Positions 28,192 to 36,889 of a stretch of DNA of 41,622 nt are shown one piece after another (the first letter of the stretch is position 1; every line of letters starts with the position of its first letter). Origin of the DNA: a virus; the IMG/VR virus record IMGVR_UViG_3300032080_000011, positions 1-41,622 of that record, one strand, 5' to 3'. The notes beneath the pieces were generated by a model. The model did no database searches. It was given only the letters and a program-made list of their open reading frames with translations, and had not been told where the DNA came from. The translations under genes were made by a program, and so were the position numbers.

Positions 28192-30864
28192 TCACAGGGC
28201 GGCCACCAACGGCCGGTACACATGGACGGCGGCACCGGCGCTATGCGCCTTGACCACCCCGTTCACCGAGCGGGTCACGGTGAACGTCTGCGGACTGCTC
28301 GATCCCGAGATCGCCGTGCAGGTCATCCGCTCGCCGTCGACCACGATGTCGAAGTCGGTGCCCGAGGTGGACCAGATCGGCCCGGTCGTGGTGGTCACCG
28401 AGACGCTCGTGGCGCTACTGGTGATCGAGCTGGTCAGGGTTGACCCGGCGGTGTCGACCATCGTGGTGCCGAGCACCCCGACCTGCCAGGCCACCGCCGG
28501 GGAACAGGTCAGCGCCACCGTCCACGCGTCGGTGGACAGCCGCTCGGCGTAGCCCTCCACGATCAGGTCGATCTCTTCGCCCAGTAGCTGGTCGGGCTGG
28601 TTCGCCACGGTGATCCGGGCGCCGACCGTGGCGGCCAGCCAGTCATCGATCAGCGCGGCGTTACGGCCGAAGTTGAGTTCCAGCAGCGGCCACCGAAGGT
28701 CCGGCAGGGTGCCCAGGTAGGTGCGCCAGGAGGCCTGGTCGTCGCAGCGGGAGTCGGCCGACAGCGACAGCGAGACCTGCTCGGCGTAGCTGCCCACCGC
28801 CGTCACGCTGGTCGCGTCCACCGAGCGGGCCTGGCCGCCGCCGATCCGCTTGACCGTGACGTCGTTGCGGATCCGCTGGTCATCGTCGGTGGGTTCGGGG
28901 GCCTCGGCCAGGTGCCCGGAGTCAACGTCCAGGGCGATGTTTACCGCCGCGTTGTACCGGGCGGCCCGCGGCCGGTACGCCAGCCCGCCGCCACGCTCGT
29001 AGAGGATCCCCTGGTCGGTTTCCTCGACGCCCTGCAGCAGGTTGACGAAGCCGTCCACCGCCTGCACGCCCAGCGCCTCCGAGTCGGTGCTGGCCGGCTC
29101 GATCAGCACGGCGACGCCTTCCTCGTCGCACAGCCGCTCCACCCGGTCCGCGGCGGTCTCCCCGGCGTAGCCGGAGCTGACCAGCGAGAAGCCGGTGGTC
29201 ACAAAGGGCAGGTCGTTGTCGCCGGCCCAGATGTGTCCGTACCCGGTCCCGGCGATCGGGCTGGACACCCGGAAACCCCAGATCCGCTCGGCGGTCCCGG
29301 CGTAGCTGCCGGTGATCGACCAGAAGTCGGTAGAGCCGGCCTGGTTCCAGGTCAACGCCCAGTTGACCGTGCCGCCGCTCTCGTTGGTTTCCAACTGGAT
29401 GGCCGTCCAGGCGGTCGGGTCCACCACGAACAGCGCGGCCGTGCGCGCGACCACCACCGAGGCGTCGATGGCGTAGCCGGTGATCCCGAAGGACGTGCCG
29501 GTGGCGTCGATGACCCACTGGTAGACGGTGCCGGCGGCGAACCATTCCAGGACGTTGGTCTGCGCGCCGGGCAGCGACCCGAGCTTGACCATCGCCATGC
29601 CGGCGTAGCCGTCCGGGGTGTCGGGGTTGGCCACCAGGCTGCCGACGATCCGGGAACTGGAACTGTTCACCTTGAGCAAGGATTCCGAGCCGGCCAGGTC
29701 GGACTCGCTGGCGAAGCTCACGTCCACCACACTGGCCGAGTGCTGCGCGGTGACCGCCGAGCCGACGCTGGTCGCCTCGGTGGAGTCCTCGCACGGCCAG
29801 TACCCGGCCGGGCTCTGCGCGATCAGCTGCCGGTACAGCGGGGATCGCAGCGGCACCGAGCCCTGCTGCAGCCGGCGCAGCACCCCGTTGGCGACCACCG
29901 TGACGTACGAGTCGTTACCGGTCTTGTCCCAGCGCACCGGCCACTCGCTGACCAGCCCGTCGAACCGGACCGCCGAGGCGGTGTAGCTGTCCACCTTCAC
30001 GGCCAGGCTGCCGACGTTGGTGTTGCCGACCACCCGCCACTGATACATCCCGACGCCGGACCCGGTGAGGTCGGTGTCCTGGGTCTCGACGTTCCAGTCA
30101 CTGGGCTCGGTGGTGCCGTCCAGCCACGCTTTTACCTGCAGCCGGCCAGCGTTGGCCACTGCCCGGCACCGGATCTTGGTGTTGGCGCTGTAGCTGATCC
30201 CGGTGGCGGTGGCCGAGACCAGGGTAGTGAATGATCCGGCCACCACTTTGTGGATGCTCGCCTTGATCGTGTTGTCGGTGGCGAACTCGATGGCCAGCAC
30301 GTAGAAGTTGTTCACGTCGGTGTAGCGCAGGATGGCCGCCGATACCCAGTTCGCGCCGGTGGTCCGGGCGCCGATCGAGGCTACGTACTCCACGTCGCAG
30401 TCCAGCGCGCCGCCGGTCGTGCTAACCGCTACCGCCGTCAGGTTGGCGCTGGCGTGGGTGATGACTCCCTGGCTGCCGTCGGCCGTCCACGAGCTGGTGG
30501 AGGTGTGCGACCACACGAACCCGGAGTCGGAGGTGCCCCAGCCGGACGCCGAGACCCGGGTGAAGGTGTCGTTCATCCGGTCGACCCGCACCTGCAGCGG
30601 GGTGTTGCGGGCCAGCAGGCCGTAGTAGGTGCCCAGCGCGTTGCGGGTGGAGTAGGTGCCGGACCGGTTGTTGATGGTCAGGGTGCACTTGCTCGGGTCG
30701 GCGTGGGTGGCCTGGTCGCGCCGGCCGGTCTCGATGGTGACCCCGGACCGGTACCGAACATCGGAGGTGATCTCGGTCCAGGTCCACGAGCTCGGCGACA
30801 CCGGGTCGTAGCCGGGGGCGATGAACACGCGCACCGGCAGCGGCGCGGCGGGGAAGTAGCTCAC
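28192..30864 (-). CDS. Large minor tail protein
   Basis: An 890-residue protein from GTG 30864, overlapping the tape-measure stop as GTGA. The N-terminal third resembles the distal-tail/tail-hub proteins of actinophages (PVRVFIAPGYDPVSPSSWTW, then RFDGLVSEWPVRWDKTGNDS). The middle holds a concanavalin/LamG-like beta-sandwich region (WFAAGTVYQWVIDATGTSFG). The C-terminal part has a small domain typical of such proteins (DFDIVVDGERMTCTAISGSS). It probably forms the tail base and contacts the host. Confidence 0.85.
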   Translation of the reverse strand: MSYFPAAPLPVRVFIAPGYDPVSPSSWTWTEITSDVRYRSGVTIETGRRDQATHADPSKCTLTINNRSGTYSTRNALGTYYGLLARNTPLQVRVDRMNDTFTRVSASGWGTSDSGFVWSHTSTSSWTADGSQGVITHASANLTAVAVSTTGGALDCDVEYVASIGARTTGANWVSAAILRYTDVNNFYVLAIEFATDNTIKASIHKVVAGSFTTLVSATATGISYSANTKIRCRAVANAGRLQVKAWLDGTTEPSDWNVETQDTDLTGSGVGMYQWRVVGNTNVGSLAVKVDSYTASAVRFDGLVSEWPVRWDKTGNDSYVTVVANGVLRRLQQGSVPLRSPLYRQLIAQSPAGYWPCEDSTEATSVGSAVTAQHSASVVDVSFASESDLAGSESLLKVNSSSSRIVGSLVANPDTPDGYAGMAMVKLGSLPGAQTNVLEWFAAGTVYQWVIDATGTSFGITGYAIDASVVVARTAALFVVDPTAWTAIQLETNESGGTVNWALTWNQAGSTDFWSITGSYAGTAERIWGFRVSSPIAGTGYGHIWAGDNDLPFVTTGFSLVSSGYAGETAADRVERLCDEEGVAVLIEPASTDSEALGVQAVDGFVNLLQGVEETDQGILYERGGGLAYRPRAARYNAAVNIALDVDSGHLAEAPEPTDDDQRIRNDVTVKRIGGGQARSVDATSVTAVGSYAEQVSLSLSADSRCDDQASWRTYLGTLPDLRWPLLELNFGRNAALIDDWLAATVGARITVANQPDQLLGEEIDLIVEGYAERLSTDAWTVALTCSPAVAWQVGVLGTTMVDTAGSTLTSSITSSATSVSVTTTTGPIWSTSGTDFDIVVDGERMTCTAISGSSSPQTFTVTRSVNGVVKAHSAGAAVHVYRPLVAAL

Positions 30865-32759
30865 CCGAAACTCAGCTCCCCGTTATTGATCCATTTGCGG
30901 ATGAGCCGGATCATGTCGGAGTCGGCGCCGCGCACGTCCACCACCAGCCGGCCGCCCCCGCCGCCGAGCATCGCCCCGGGCCGAGTGCCCGAGCGGACCA
31001 GCCGCGCGGTTTGTTCGGCGGTCATGATGGTGCCGTTGACCGAGGGCATGAACAATTCCGGTCCGGCCTCACCGACCACGTACGGGGTGGCCTTGGCCAC
31101 CGGGCCGCCGACCGCGCGGCCCTGCAGTTTCTTGCCGATGGCCACGGCCGCCGAGCCGACGCTGGCGCCGACCTGACGGATCCGGATGGTGGCCGTGTAC
31201 GTTCCGGCGATCGCCCGCAACGACGAGTGGATCGCGTTGGCCTCGGCGATCCCGACGTCGATCCCGGACAGCTTGACGTTGGCCTTGTAGGTCTTGGCGA
31301 ACGCGTCGCCCTTGCGGTGCGCCGCCTCCATCTGCCGGCCCACCTCGGCGATCTCCGGGGCGGTCATGCCGGCGGCCTTGAGGGTGGAGCGCAGCGCCGG
31401 GGTCATCTTGCCGTCGCTGGTGGCGGCCACCTTGCCGGCGGCATCCTCGAGCATCAGGGCGGCCTGGGCCTCTTTGCGCACCGCGTCGCGGTACTGCGGC
31501 GACTTGCGGCCGTGCTCCTCGAGCGCCTTGGTGGCCGCCTGCTGGGCCTTTTTCATCTTGTCCTGCGCGTCGAGGAAGCCGAACGCCGGGTCGGTCTGCG
31601 CCTTGAGCGCGCTGGCCAGATCCGACAGGGCGTTCACCTCGCCGTGGATCACCCGGGCGGACGCCTTGCTGGCGTCGCTCATCACCGCGGTGGCGTCCGC
31701 GGTGCCCTGGGTGGCGGCGGTGGCGTTCTTGGCGGCGGCCTCAATCGCGGCGTACTGGATGGCAGCGTCCCGGCCGAACGCCCCGATCTTGACCAGGAAG
31801 CCGAACGTCTCGGTCAGCCCGACCAGCACCGTGTCCAGGCCCTTGATCGTGCCGATGACCAGGCCGAAGGCCATGTCCAGCGCGGTCGCTGCGGCGACCC
31901 CCTGCCCGGACAGGTCGGTGAACATCTGGCCCAGCGCCCCGCCGATGCCGGACAGCCCCACCTTGATCGAGTCGATGACCGGCCCGGCCTTGGCGATCAT
32001 GTCGGCCAGGCCGTGCACGATCTTGCTCATCATCTCGGAGACCCCGGCGGTCAGTGGCCCGACGAACTTCGCGGAACTGGAGAGGATCCGGTCCAGGTCC
32101 GGGCTCATCGCCTTGAAGGAGGCCCGCAACTCGCCCGCGGCGGCGACCAGCGGCCCGGCGAACGACTTGACCGCCTTGCCCTGCAGGGTCGTCTGCATGG
32201 TGGTGCCCAGGTCGGCGAACGCGGCCTTGACTCGCGGGTCGTTCTTGGCCAGCAGCGCGCCGCCGACCACCCCGCCGACGCCGGCCGCACCGATGATCGC
32301 ACCGGAGATGGTGGCCGCCAGGAACGGCGCGGCGGCCACCGCCATCCCGGCCAGCGCCGGCACCATCGGGCCGGTGTCGCCGAGCATGCTGTCCAGGCCG
32401 TTGTAGATCCGCTGGCCCAGGCTCTTGCCGACCTGCGCCGCCTCGGCCTCGCTGGGCAGCATCGCCTCGAGGATGCTCTTGCTCTTGCTGAGTTTCTTGA
32501 TCTCAGCCTCGGAGCTGCGCATCGCCTTGGACAGGTCCAGCCGGGTGGCCTTGTCGTCGGTCTCGGCGTACGCCTTGGCCAGGCCCTTGAGGTTCTCCTG
32601 GTGCTTGACGATCTCTTTGTCCAGGGTGCCGACCTGGCGCTTGGTGTCCTCGGCGGTGCGGCCAAGTTTGTCGAGGTTGCGGGCGAAAGAGTCGGTGGCC
32701 TGGCCACTCTTGTCCCGGGCCAGCAGATCCAGGATGATCTGCCGTTTCTCGTCAGCCAC
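30861..32759 (-). CDS. Tape measure protein
   Basis: A 632-residue protein from GTG 32759, which sets tail length and may enter the host envelope. The N-terminal 110 residues are coiled coil (LDKLGRTAEDTKRQVGTLDK). A long Gly/Ala-rich hydrophobic region follows (MVPALAGMAVAAAPFLAATI, AIIGAAGVGGVVGGALLAKN), and then further helical segments. At roughly 1.5 angstrom per residue this length implies a tail of about 95 nm. It starts inside the end of the frameshifted chaperone gene. Confidence 0.92.
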   Translation of the reverse strand: MADEKRQIILDLLARDKSGQATDSFARNLDKLGRTAEDTKRQVGTLDKEIVKHQENLKGLAKAYAETDDKATRLDLSKAMRSSEAEIKKLSKSKSILEAMLPSEAEAAQVGKSLGQRIYNGLDSMLGDTGPMVPALAGMAVAAAPFLAATISGAIIGAAGVGGVVGGALLAKNDPRVKAAFADLGTTMQTTLQGKAVKSFAGPLVAAAGELRASFKAMSPDLDRILSSSAKFVGPLTAGVSEMMSKIVHGLADMIAKAGPVIDSIKVGLSGIGGALGQMFTDLSGQGVAAATALDMAFGLVIGTIKGLDTVLVGLTETFGFLVKIGAFGRDAAIQYAAIEAAAKNATAATQGTADATAVMSDASKASARVIHGEVNALSDLASALKAQTDPAFGFLDAQDKMKKAQQAATKALEEHGRKSPQYRDAVRKEAQAALMLEDAAGKVAATSDGKMTPALRSTLKAAGMTAPEIAEVGRQMEAAHRKGDAFAKTYKANVKLSGIDVGIAEANAIHSSLRAIAGTYTATIRIRQVGASVGSAAVAIGKKLQGRAVGGPVAKATPYVVGEAGPELFMPSVNGTIMTAEQTARLVRSGTRPGAMLGGGGGRLVVDVRGADSDMIRLIRKWINNGELSFG

Positions 32760-33305
32760 GCTCGCTCGCCTCCCTCAGGTACTCGATGTGCTCGGCGATG
32801 CTCAGTACGGACAACTCCTGCAGGCGGTGCGGGGCGATGCCCATCCGCAGACTGAACAGCGGCCCCACCGCAGACAGCAGTTCGGCTACCCCGCCGCCGG
32901 CATAGTCACCAAAGCGACGGTAGGTGTCGGGTCCGTCGGACTCGTGTCCGGCGAGGACACGTCGTCTTTTCCCAGGTCATCCATCTTGGCCGCGCGCCAC
33001 TCGATGGCGAACGTCAGCGGGGTGAACGCGTCAAAGTCGCCGGCCAGCTCAGGTTTGACCAGCCACACCGCGGTCCAGGCGACCAGCAGGTCGCCGAGCA
33101 CGCTGTGCCGGCGCAGCTCGGCCATCATGGTGCGCACCGGATAGCCGCTGGTCTGTTCCAGCTCGACCAGCCGGTGTGCCGGCAGCCGGACAATGGCCGA
33201 CTCGTCGTAGAGGTACCAGTCCTCGCCGTACAGCGCGATGTCCGCGTCGTCGCGGAACCGGAGCTGCACGGGGTTGAGCATGTTGACATTGACTTGCACG
33301 GTCAC
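32752..33305 (-). CDS. Tail assembly chaperones, G and frameshifted GT products
   Basis: The zero-frame product (33305-32886, 139 residues) begins MTVQVNVNMLNPVQLRFRDD. A -1 shift on GGGAAAA at 32973-32967 joins its first 113 residues to a second frame ending at 32752, giving a 184-residue product with the extra part ending HIEYLREASERG. This is the lambda gpG/gpGT arrangement: both forms bind the tape measure during tail assembly. The longer product ends 8 bases inside the tape-measure gene. The heptamer phase (G GGA AAA) is exactly right for slippage. Confidence 0.9.
32967..32973 (-). other. Programmed -1 frameshift heptamer GGGAAAA
   Basis: On the minus strand the codons CTG-GGA-AAA place G-GGA-AAA in the X-XXY-YYZ phase. 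The -1 frame stays open from here to 32752, and the zero frame stops at 32886. Confidence 0.9.
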
Positions 33306-33772
33306 AGCAGCCTCTTGGCAAAGTTGTCGATCACGGTGAGCATTTTCTTCTCGGCCTCGTCGGCCGCGTCGGCGGTGCCCCGGTCAAAGAACCCGGCCCG
33401 GATCCGGGTGACGGTCCAGGCCTTGCGGCGGCGGCCGAACACCGGGTGGCGCAGTATCCCGGAGTTCAGCGCGCCGATATCGCGCCGCTCGGCCTTGCCC
33501 TCGGCGTAGGTGACCAGTCGCAGGCTGGCCGTCCGGGCGCCGGTGCGCAGCTGGGTGCGGAACCGCAGGCTCTCACTGAACAGCGCCCGGTAGCCACCGC
33601 CGGCCGGCATCACCCGGGCCGATTCCTCGCGCACCTTGTCCTGTACCGGCTCGGCGGTGGCCTTGAGCGCCTCGGCGAACTCGCGACCCAGCCCCTTGTC
33701 GCCGACGGCCCGGATCCGCGCGGCCAGCACGTGTAACTGCGCGCTGCCGGACACCTCGAATTCCAGGGCCAT
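33302..33772 (-). CDS. Tail terminator / HK97 gp10-like protein
   Basis: A 156-residue protein: an N-terminal strand and helices (MALEFEVSGSAQLHVLAARI, FAEALKATAEPVQDKVREES), a basic middle (LRFRTQLRTGARTASLRLVT) and a C-terminal IRHPVFGRRRKAW-like segment (GILRHPVFGRRRKAWTVTRI). The HPVFG motif is typical of HK97 gp10-like head-tail/tail completion proteins. It lies between the tail tube and chaperone genes. ATG 33772 is the start. Confidence 0.8.
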   Translation of the reverse strand: MALEFEVSGSAQLHVLAARIRAVGDKGLGREFAEALKATAEPVQDKVREESARVMPAGGGYRALFSESLRFRTQLRTGARTASLRLVTYAEGKAERRDIGALNSGILRHPVFGRRRKAWTVTRIRAGFFDRGTADAADEAEKKMLTVIDNFAKRLL

Positions 33773-33782
33773 CCGGGCGGGC

Positions 33783-34208
33783 CTAGTAGACGCCGACGGT
33801 GACGGCGCCGTCCACCTGGAAGCTCGCCGAGATCGGCACCTTCTCCTTCACGCTGGCGTCGATGGTGAAGCCGGTCATCCAGCACTCGCCGGTGAACTTC
33901 GGCTTGCCGGTGGTGGTGCCCTCCGGGCCGTAGACGAACGACGTGGTGGCGGTGGCCGTGCGGATACCGGAGAGCACCGTGTAGACGCCCGTGGTGGCCG
34001 TCGAGTCGTAGCTGCCCGCGATGGAGAAGGTGACGTTCTGCAGGCTGGGGATGCTCTTGGTGCCGGTGTCGCCGAAGGAGGTCACCTCGGACAGTCCGCG
34101 GCCACCCGGTAGCCCGGTCACCGTGTCCAGGTAGATCTTGATGGTACGCAGGGTGCCGCCGGAATCGTCCAGCTGGAAATCGATGTCCTTGCCGTGAACG
34201 AATGAAAT
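33783..34208 (-). CDS. Tail tube protein 2, apparently starting at ATT
   Basis: A protein of about 141 residues similar in pattern to the 241-residue tail protein at 34820: both share an F(A/G)DTG segment, a GPEGTT or CPEGTT loop, and (A/T)IDASVK. Reading back from the only canonical start (GTG 34121, 112 residues) the frame stays open and tail-like (ISFVHGKDIDFQLDDSGGTL), up to a strong Shine-Dalgarno (AGGAGG) that sits 8 nt before ATT 34208. An AUU start, or a single-base change from ATG, is therefore likely. The HNH gene on the opposite strand begins only 30 bases upstream. Confidence 0.7.
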   Translation of the reverse strand: MSFVHGKDIDFQLDDSGGTLRTIKIYLDTVTGLPGGRGLSEVTSFGDTGTKSIPSLQNVTFSIAGSYDSTATTGVYTVLSGIRTATATTSFVYGPEGTTTGKPKFTGECWMTGFTIDASVKEKVPISASFQVDGAVTVGVY

Positions 34209-34223
34209 CGGAATCGCCTCCTG

Positions 34224-34232
34224 TGTTACAGT
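34224..34232 (+). promoter_or_regulatory. Variant extended -10 promoter (TACAGT) of the HNH gene
   Basis: TGTTACAGT-like sequence with TACAGT at 34227-34232, preceded by TGT, and 6 nt (CTAAGA) to ATG 34239. It has the same geometry as the TATAGT leaderless promoters, so the opposite-strand HNH gene brings its own start signal. Confidence 0.65.
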
Positions 34233-34238
34233 CTAAGA

Positions 34239-34823
34239 ATGGAGTCTCAGACTGAGTACCGATGCCAGTGCGGCTGCAATGGCGTGATCGAGCCACTTGC
34301 GTGGCATCGGTACAACGCGCCCCGGGTGATCCCTGGGCATAATCCGAGGACGTCCGGGAAGCGGCGCGTTGAGGTCCCTGCCGACATTCAGGCGAGGACC
34401 GGTCTGTGTGAGTGCGGGTGTGGCCAGCAGGTTGAGCGGGCCCGATTCACCAGCGTGTTCAAGGGGCAGTACAAGGACTATCCGGTGCGATTCGTCCGGG
34501 GCCACTCCATGCGGATGCCCGGTCGAGCTACAGCCTCCCGCAAGACATCCGGCAGGGTCCTGGCGACTGACGGTTATGTCCGCATCCGGATGCCCGAACA
34601 TCCCAACGCCGACGTGACCGGATACATCTCTGAGCACCGCCTGGTCATGTCGGAGACTCTCGGCCGTCCGCTGGCGTCCGGTGAGAGCGTGCACCACATC
34701 AACGGTGACCGCGCCGACAACCGTCCGGAGAATCTCCAGCTCAGGCAGGGTCATCATGGCTACGGAGTCTCCTTTCGGTGTCGGTCGTGCGGGTCGCATG
34801 ACGTGGAGTCGGCACGGATCTAG
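34239..34823 (+). CDS. HNH homing endonuclease inserted between tail tube genes
   Basis: A 194-residue protein on the strand opposite to the whole late operon. The N-terminus has zinc-type Cys clusters (RCQCGCNG, LCECGCGQQ). The HNH core is SVHHINGDRADNRPENLQL (about residues 149-168), and the C-terminus has CRSCGSHDVESA. A GYVRIRMPEHPNA segment and EHRLVMSETLGRPL are typical of HNH_3/AP2-associated homing enzymes. Its TAG shares CTAG with the TAG of the facing tail gene. The insertion looks like a free-standing mobile gene. Confidence 0.88.
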   Translation: MESQTEYRCQCGCNGVIEPLAWHRYNAPRVIPGHNPRTSGKRRVEVPADIQARTGLCECGCGQQVERARFTSVFKGQYKDYPVRFVRGHSMRMPGRATASRKTSGRVLATDGYVRIRMPEHPNADVTGYISEHRLVMSETLGRPLASGESVHHINGDRADNRPENLQLRQGHHGYGVSFRCRSCGSHDVESARI

Positions 34824-35545
34824 CGCGGCGCCATGGCCACGAGGAACGTGACCGAGCCGGTGCCGGTCACATCGGTGACCACCCGGACGTAGCGGTTGAC
34901 GGTGGTGCCGTCGGCCACCAACTTGCGTTCGCTGCCGATCGCGGTCAGCGTGGTGAAACTGACCAGATCGGCCCACACCGAGTTGTCGGTGGAGTGCTGG
35001 ATCTTGATGGCGGCGCTGGTCAGCCCCGAGTAGGCGGTGGCCGAGATGGCCACCTCGGCGCCGTGGGTGCTGGGTGTGCCGACCGTGCCGCGGTCCACCG
35101 CGGTGCCGTTGCCGTCCACCGTTTCGGCGCCCAGCGCGTGCACGATGAAGCCGAGCGCCACGCTGTCATCGGCCTGGGCCTGCAGGCTGGCCGACACCGC
35201 GTCCTTGACGCTGGCGTCGATCGCCCAGTCGGTGAGGTCGCCGACCGCGAACAGGGCGGCCTTGCCGATCGTGGTGCCTTCCGGGCAGACGATGATCTGT
35301 AGGCCGTTGTCGGTGCCGACCGCGCTGGCCACCTCGCCGTAGAGGTCGGTGCCCACCGCGTCCTGCGGGCCCATGAGCTTGATGTTGCCGCCCATCAGGC
35401 CCGGCACGAACCGGCCGCCGGTGTCGGCGAAGGTGGACACCTCGGCGTAGGCACGTTGGTGGTCCACGGTGGCCGACGCGACGGTGTTGGTCACGACTTT
35501 CTCATTGGCCAGCACGACCACGGACGTGCCTGGTACGAACGTCAT
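34820..35545 (-). CDS. Major tail tube protein
   Basis: A 241-residue protein. The N-terminal 150 residues have a tail-tube pattern (VSTFADTGGRFVPGLMGGNI, VCPEGTTIGKAALFAVGD, WAIDASVKDAVSASLQAQAD). The last 80 residues form an added beta-sandwich domain (IQHSTDNSVWADLVSFTTL, NRYVRVVTDVTGTGSVTFLV) often displayed on the outside of actinophage tails. ATG 35545 overlaps the previous stop (ATGA). It is followed across the HNH gene by a shorter paralogue. Confidence 0.88.
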   Translation of the reverse strand: MTFVPGTSVVVLANEKVVTNTVASATVDHQRAYAEVSTFADTGGRFVPGLMGGNIKLMGPQDAVGTDLYGEVASAVGTDNGLQIIVCPEGTTIGKAALFAVGDLTDWAIDASVKDAVSASLQAQADDSVALGFIVHALGAETVDGNGTAVDRGTVGTPSTHGAEVAISATAYSGLTSAAIKIQHSTDNSVWADLVSFTTLTAIGSERKLVADGTTVNRYVRVVTDVTGTGSVTFLVAMAPR

Positions 35546-35988
35546 GACATCACCTCAAAGACAAGCTCGCAGCCAAGATAGTCGACACCGTTATAGGTGA
35601 TCTTCCCAACGCGCCGGGCGCCGGACAGCTGCACGTAGGAGACCAGGCCGCCCAGGCTCTTCTCGGCCTCGAGCGCCGCCTTGATCCGACCGGCGCCGCC
35701 GTCCGCGGACAGGAAGGACCGCAGCTTGCGCTGGGCGTTGGCCTGGTCGGCGAACGACACCAGCGCGGTGCCAACGATCGTCCAGGCGTCCGCGCCGCGG
35801 CCCATCGTGACGTCCCACGCCAGGTCGTCCAGCTCGAGCACCAGCGCCGGCACGGTCACCTGGCCGGGCACCTCCGAGTAGGCGGACAGGGTGAGCGCGG
35901 TGCCGCTGACCACATCGCCGGTGGCGATCCCGTCGAACACCGCGGCCAGCTCATCGAAAATGGCGTTGAGGTCGTAGTTGGCGGTCAC
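35542..35988 (-). CDS. Tail completion / neck protein
   Basis: A 148-residue protein from GTG 35988 in a GTGA overlap. It begins with an amphipathic helix (YDLNAIFDELAAVFDGIATG), then strands (VPALVLELDDLAWDVTMGRG, IVGTALVSFADQANAQRKL) and ends VDYLGCELVFEVMS. The pattern and place, between the adaptor and the major tail gene, match the tail-terminator or neck proteins of siphoviruses. Confidence 0.72.
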   Translation of the reverse strand: MTANYDLNAIFDELAAVFDGIATGDVVSGTALTLSAYSEVPGQVTVPALVLELDDLAWDVTMGRGADAWTIVGTALVSFADQANAQRKLRSFLSADGGAGRIKAALEAEKSLGGLVSYVQLSGARRVGKITYNGVDYLGCELVFEVMS

Positions 35989-36878
35989 GAGGCGACCAGC
36001 GCGGCGTGCCGGCGGTACGGGCGCAGCTTCGCCTCGGCGGCCGGGTTGTTGGTGATCCGCACCGCGTAGTCGCCGAACCCGGCGATGCCGAACGGCGCGT
36101 CCTTCAACTTGAGCTCGGCGGCGGCCAGGATCAGGCACGCCGACTGCACGTCCTTGGGCACCGCCGCCCACCCCCACTGGGCGGCCACCTTCACCCGGAA
36201 GCAGCCCAGCAGGTCCCGGCCCCAGGGCACGCCGGCGTAGGTGTAGTCCAGCCGGTTGTAGGGCCAGCCCGGCACCCCGTCCCGGATCCCGTTGACCGGG
36301 CCCACCCGGAACTCGGTGTCCAGCGTCCAGGCGGTCTGCGCGGTGTTCTCCGAGTACGGGGTGACCACCAGGCCGGTGGTGGTCCAGAAATCGTCGGTCT
36401 CGATGCCGTACGGTCCGATCGTGGCCCACCGGTCGGAGGCCACGACGTCGCGGGCGAAGGTGCGCCCGCAGTACCGGTCGATGGACAGGCTCACCGAGTC
36501 GAGTGCGTCCTGGATCAGCTCATCCTGGCTGGTGTTGCTGTCATCCAGGCCCAGGCGCGCCTTGAGCTGGGCGGCGCTGGCGTACGCCAGGCGGTCGGTG
36601 CCGCGCACGTCCCACATCACCGGCACGACGTCGGAGGCCGTCCCGGTGCCGGTCCACACCGCCTGCCAGCGTCCGGCCAGGGTGCACGCCACGTCCTTGG
36701 TGTATAGCCCGGCCGAGGTGCGGGTGATCGCGGCGGCGGCGTAGGTGTAGGTGGTGGACGTGCCGGCCGGGTCCACCACGGTCAGGGAGACGGTTGTCGG
36801 GTCGGTGGCAACCCCGTCCACCGTGAAGGTGTTGGACAGGGTGACCAGCTCGGCGCTGCCGGCGTACAGAACAGGCAT
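35985..36878 (-). CDS. Head-to-tail adaptor fused to an N-terminal beta domain
   Basis: A 297-residue protein. The first 100 residues form a beta-sandwich (VELTLSN-like SAELVTLSNTFTVDGVATDP, TYAAAAITRTSAGLYTKDVA). From about residue 103 it enters the adaptor type with ARLGLDDSNTSQDELIQDAL and SIDRYCGRTFARD, the helical pattern of HK97 gp6-like connectors, and ends with a basic segment. ATG 36878 follows AGGGAGAA. It is unusual that fibre-like genes separate it from the capsid gene. Confidence 0.82.
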   Translation of the reverse strand: MPVLYAGSAELVTLSNTFTVDGVATDPTTVSLTVVDPAGTSTTYTYAAAAITRTSAGLYTKDVACTLAGRWQAVWTGTGTASDVVPVMWDVRGTDRLAYASAAQLKARLGLDDSNTSQDELIQDALDSVSLSIDRYCGRTFARDVVASDRWATIGPYGIETDDFWTTTGLVVTPYSENTAQTAWTLDTEFRVGPVNGIRDGVPGWPYNRLDYTYAGVPWGRDLLGCFRVKVAAQWGWAAVPKDVQSACLILAAAELKLKDAPFGIAGFGDYAVRITNNPAAEAKLRPYRRHAALVAS

Positions 36879-36889
36879 TCACGTTCTCC

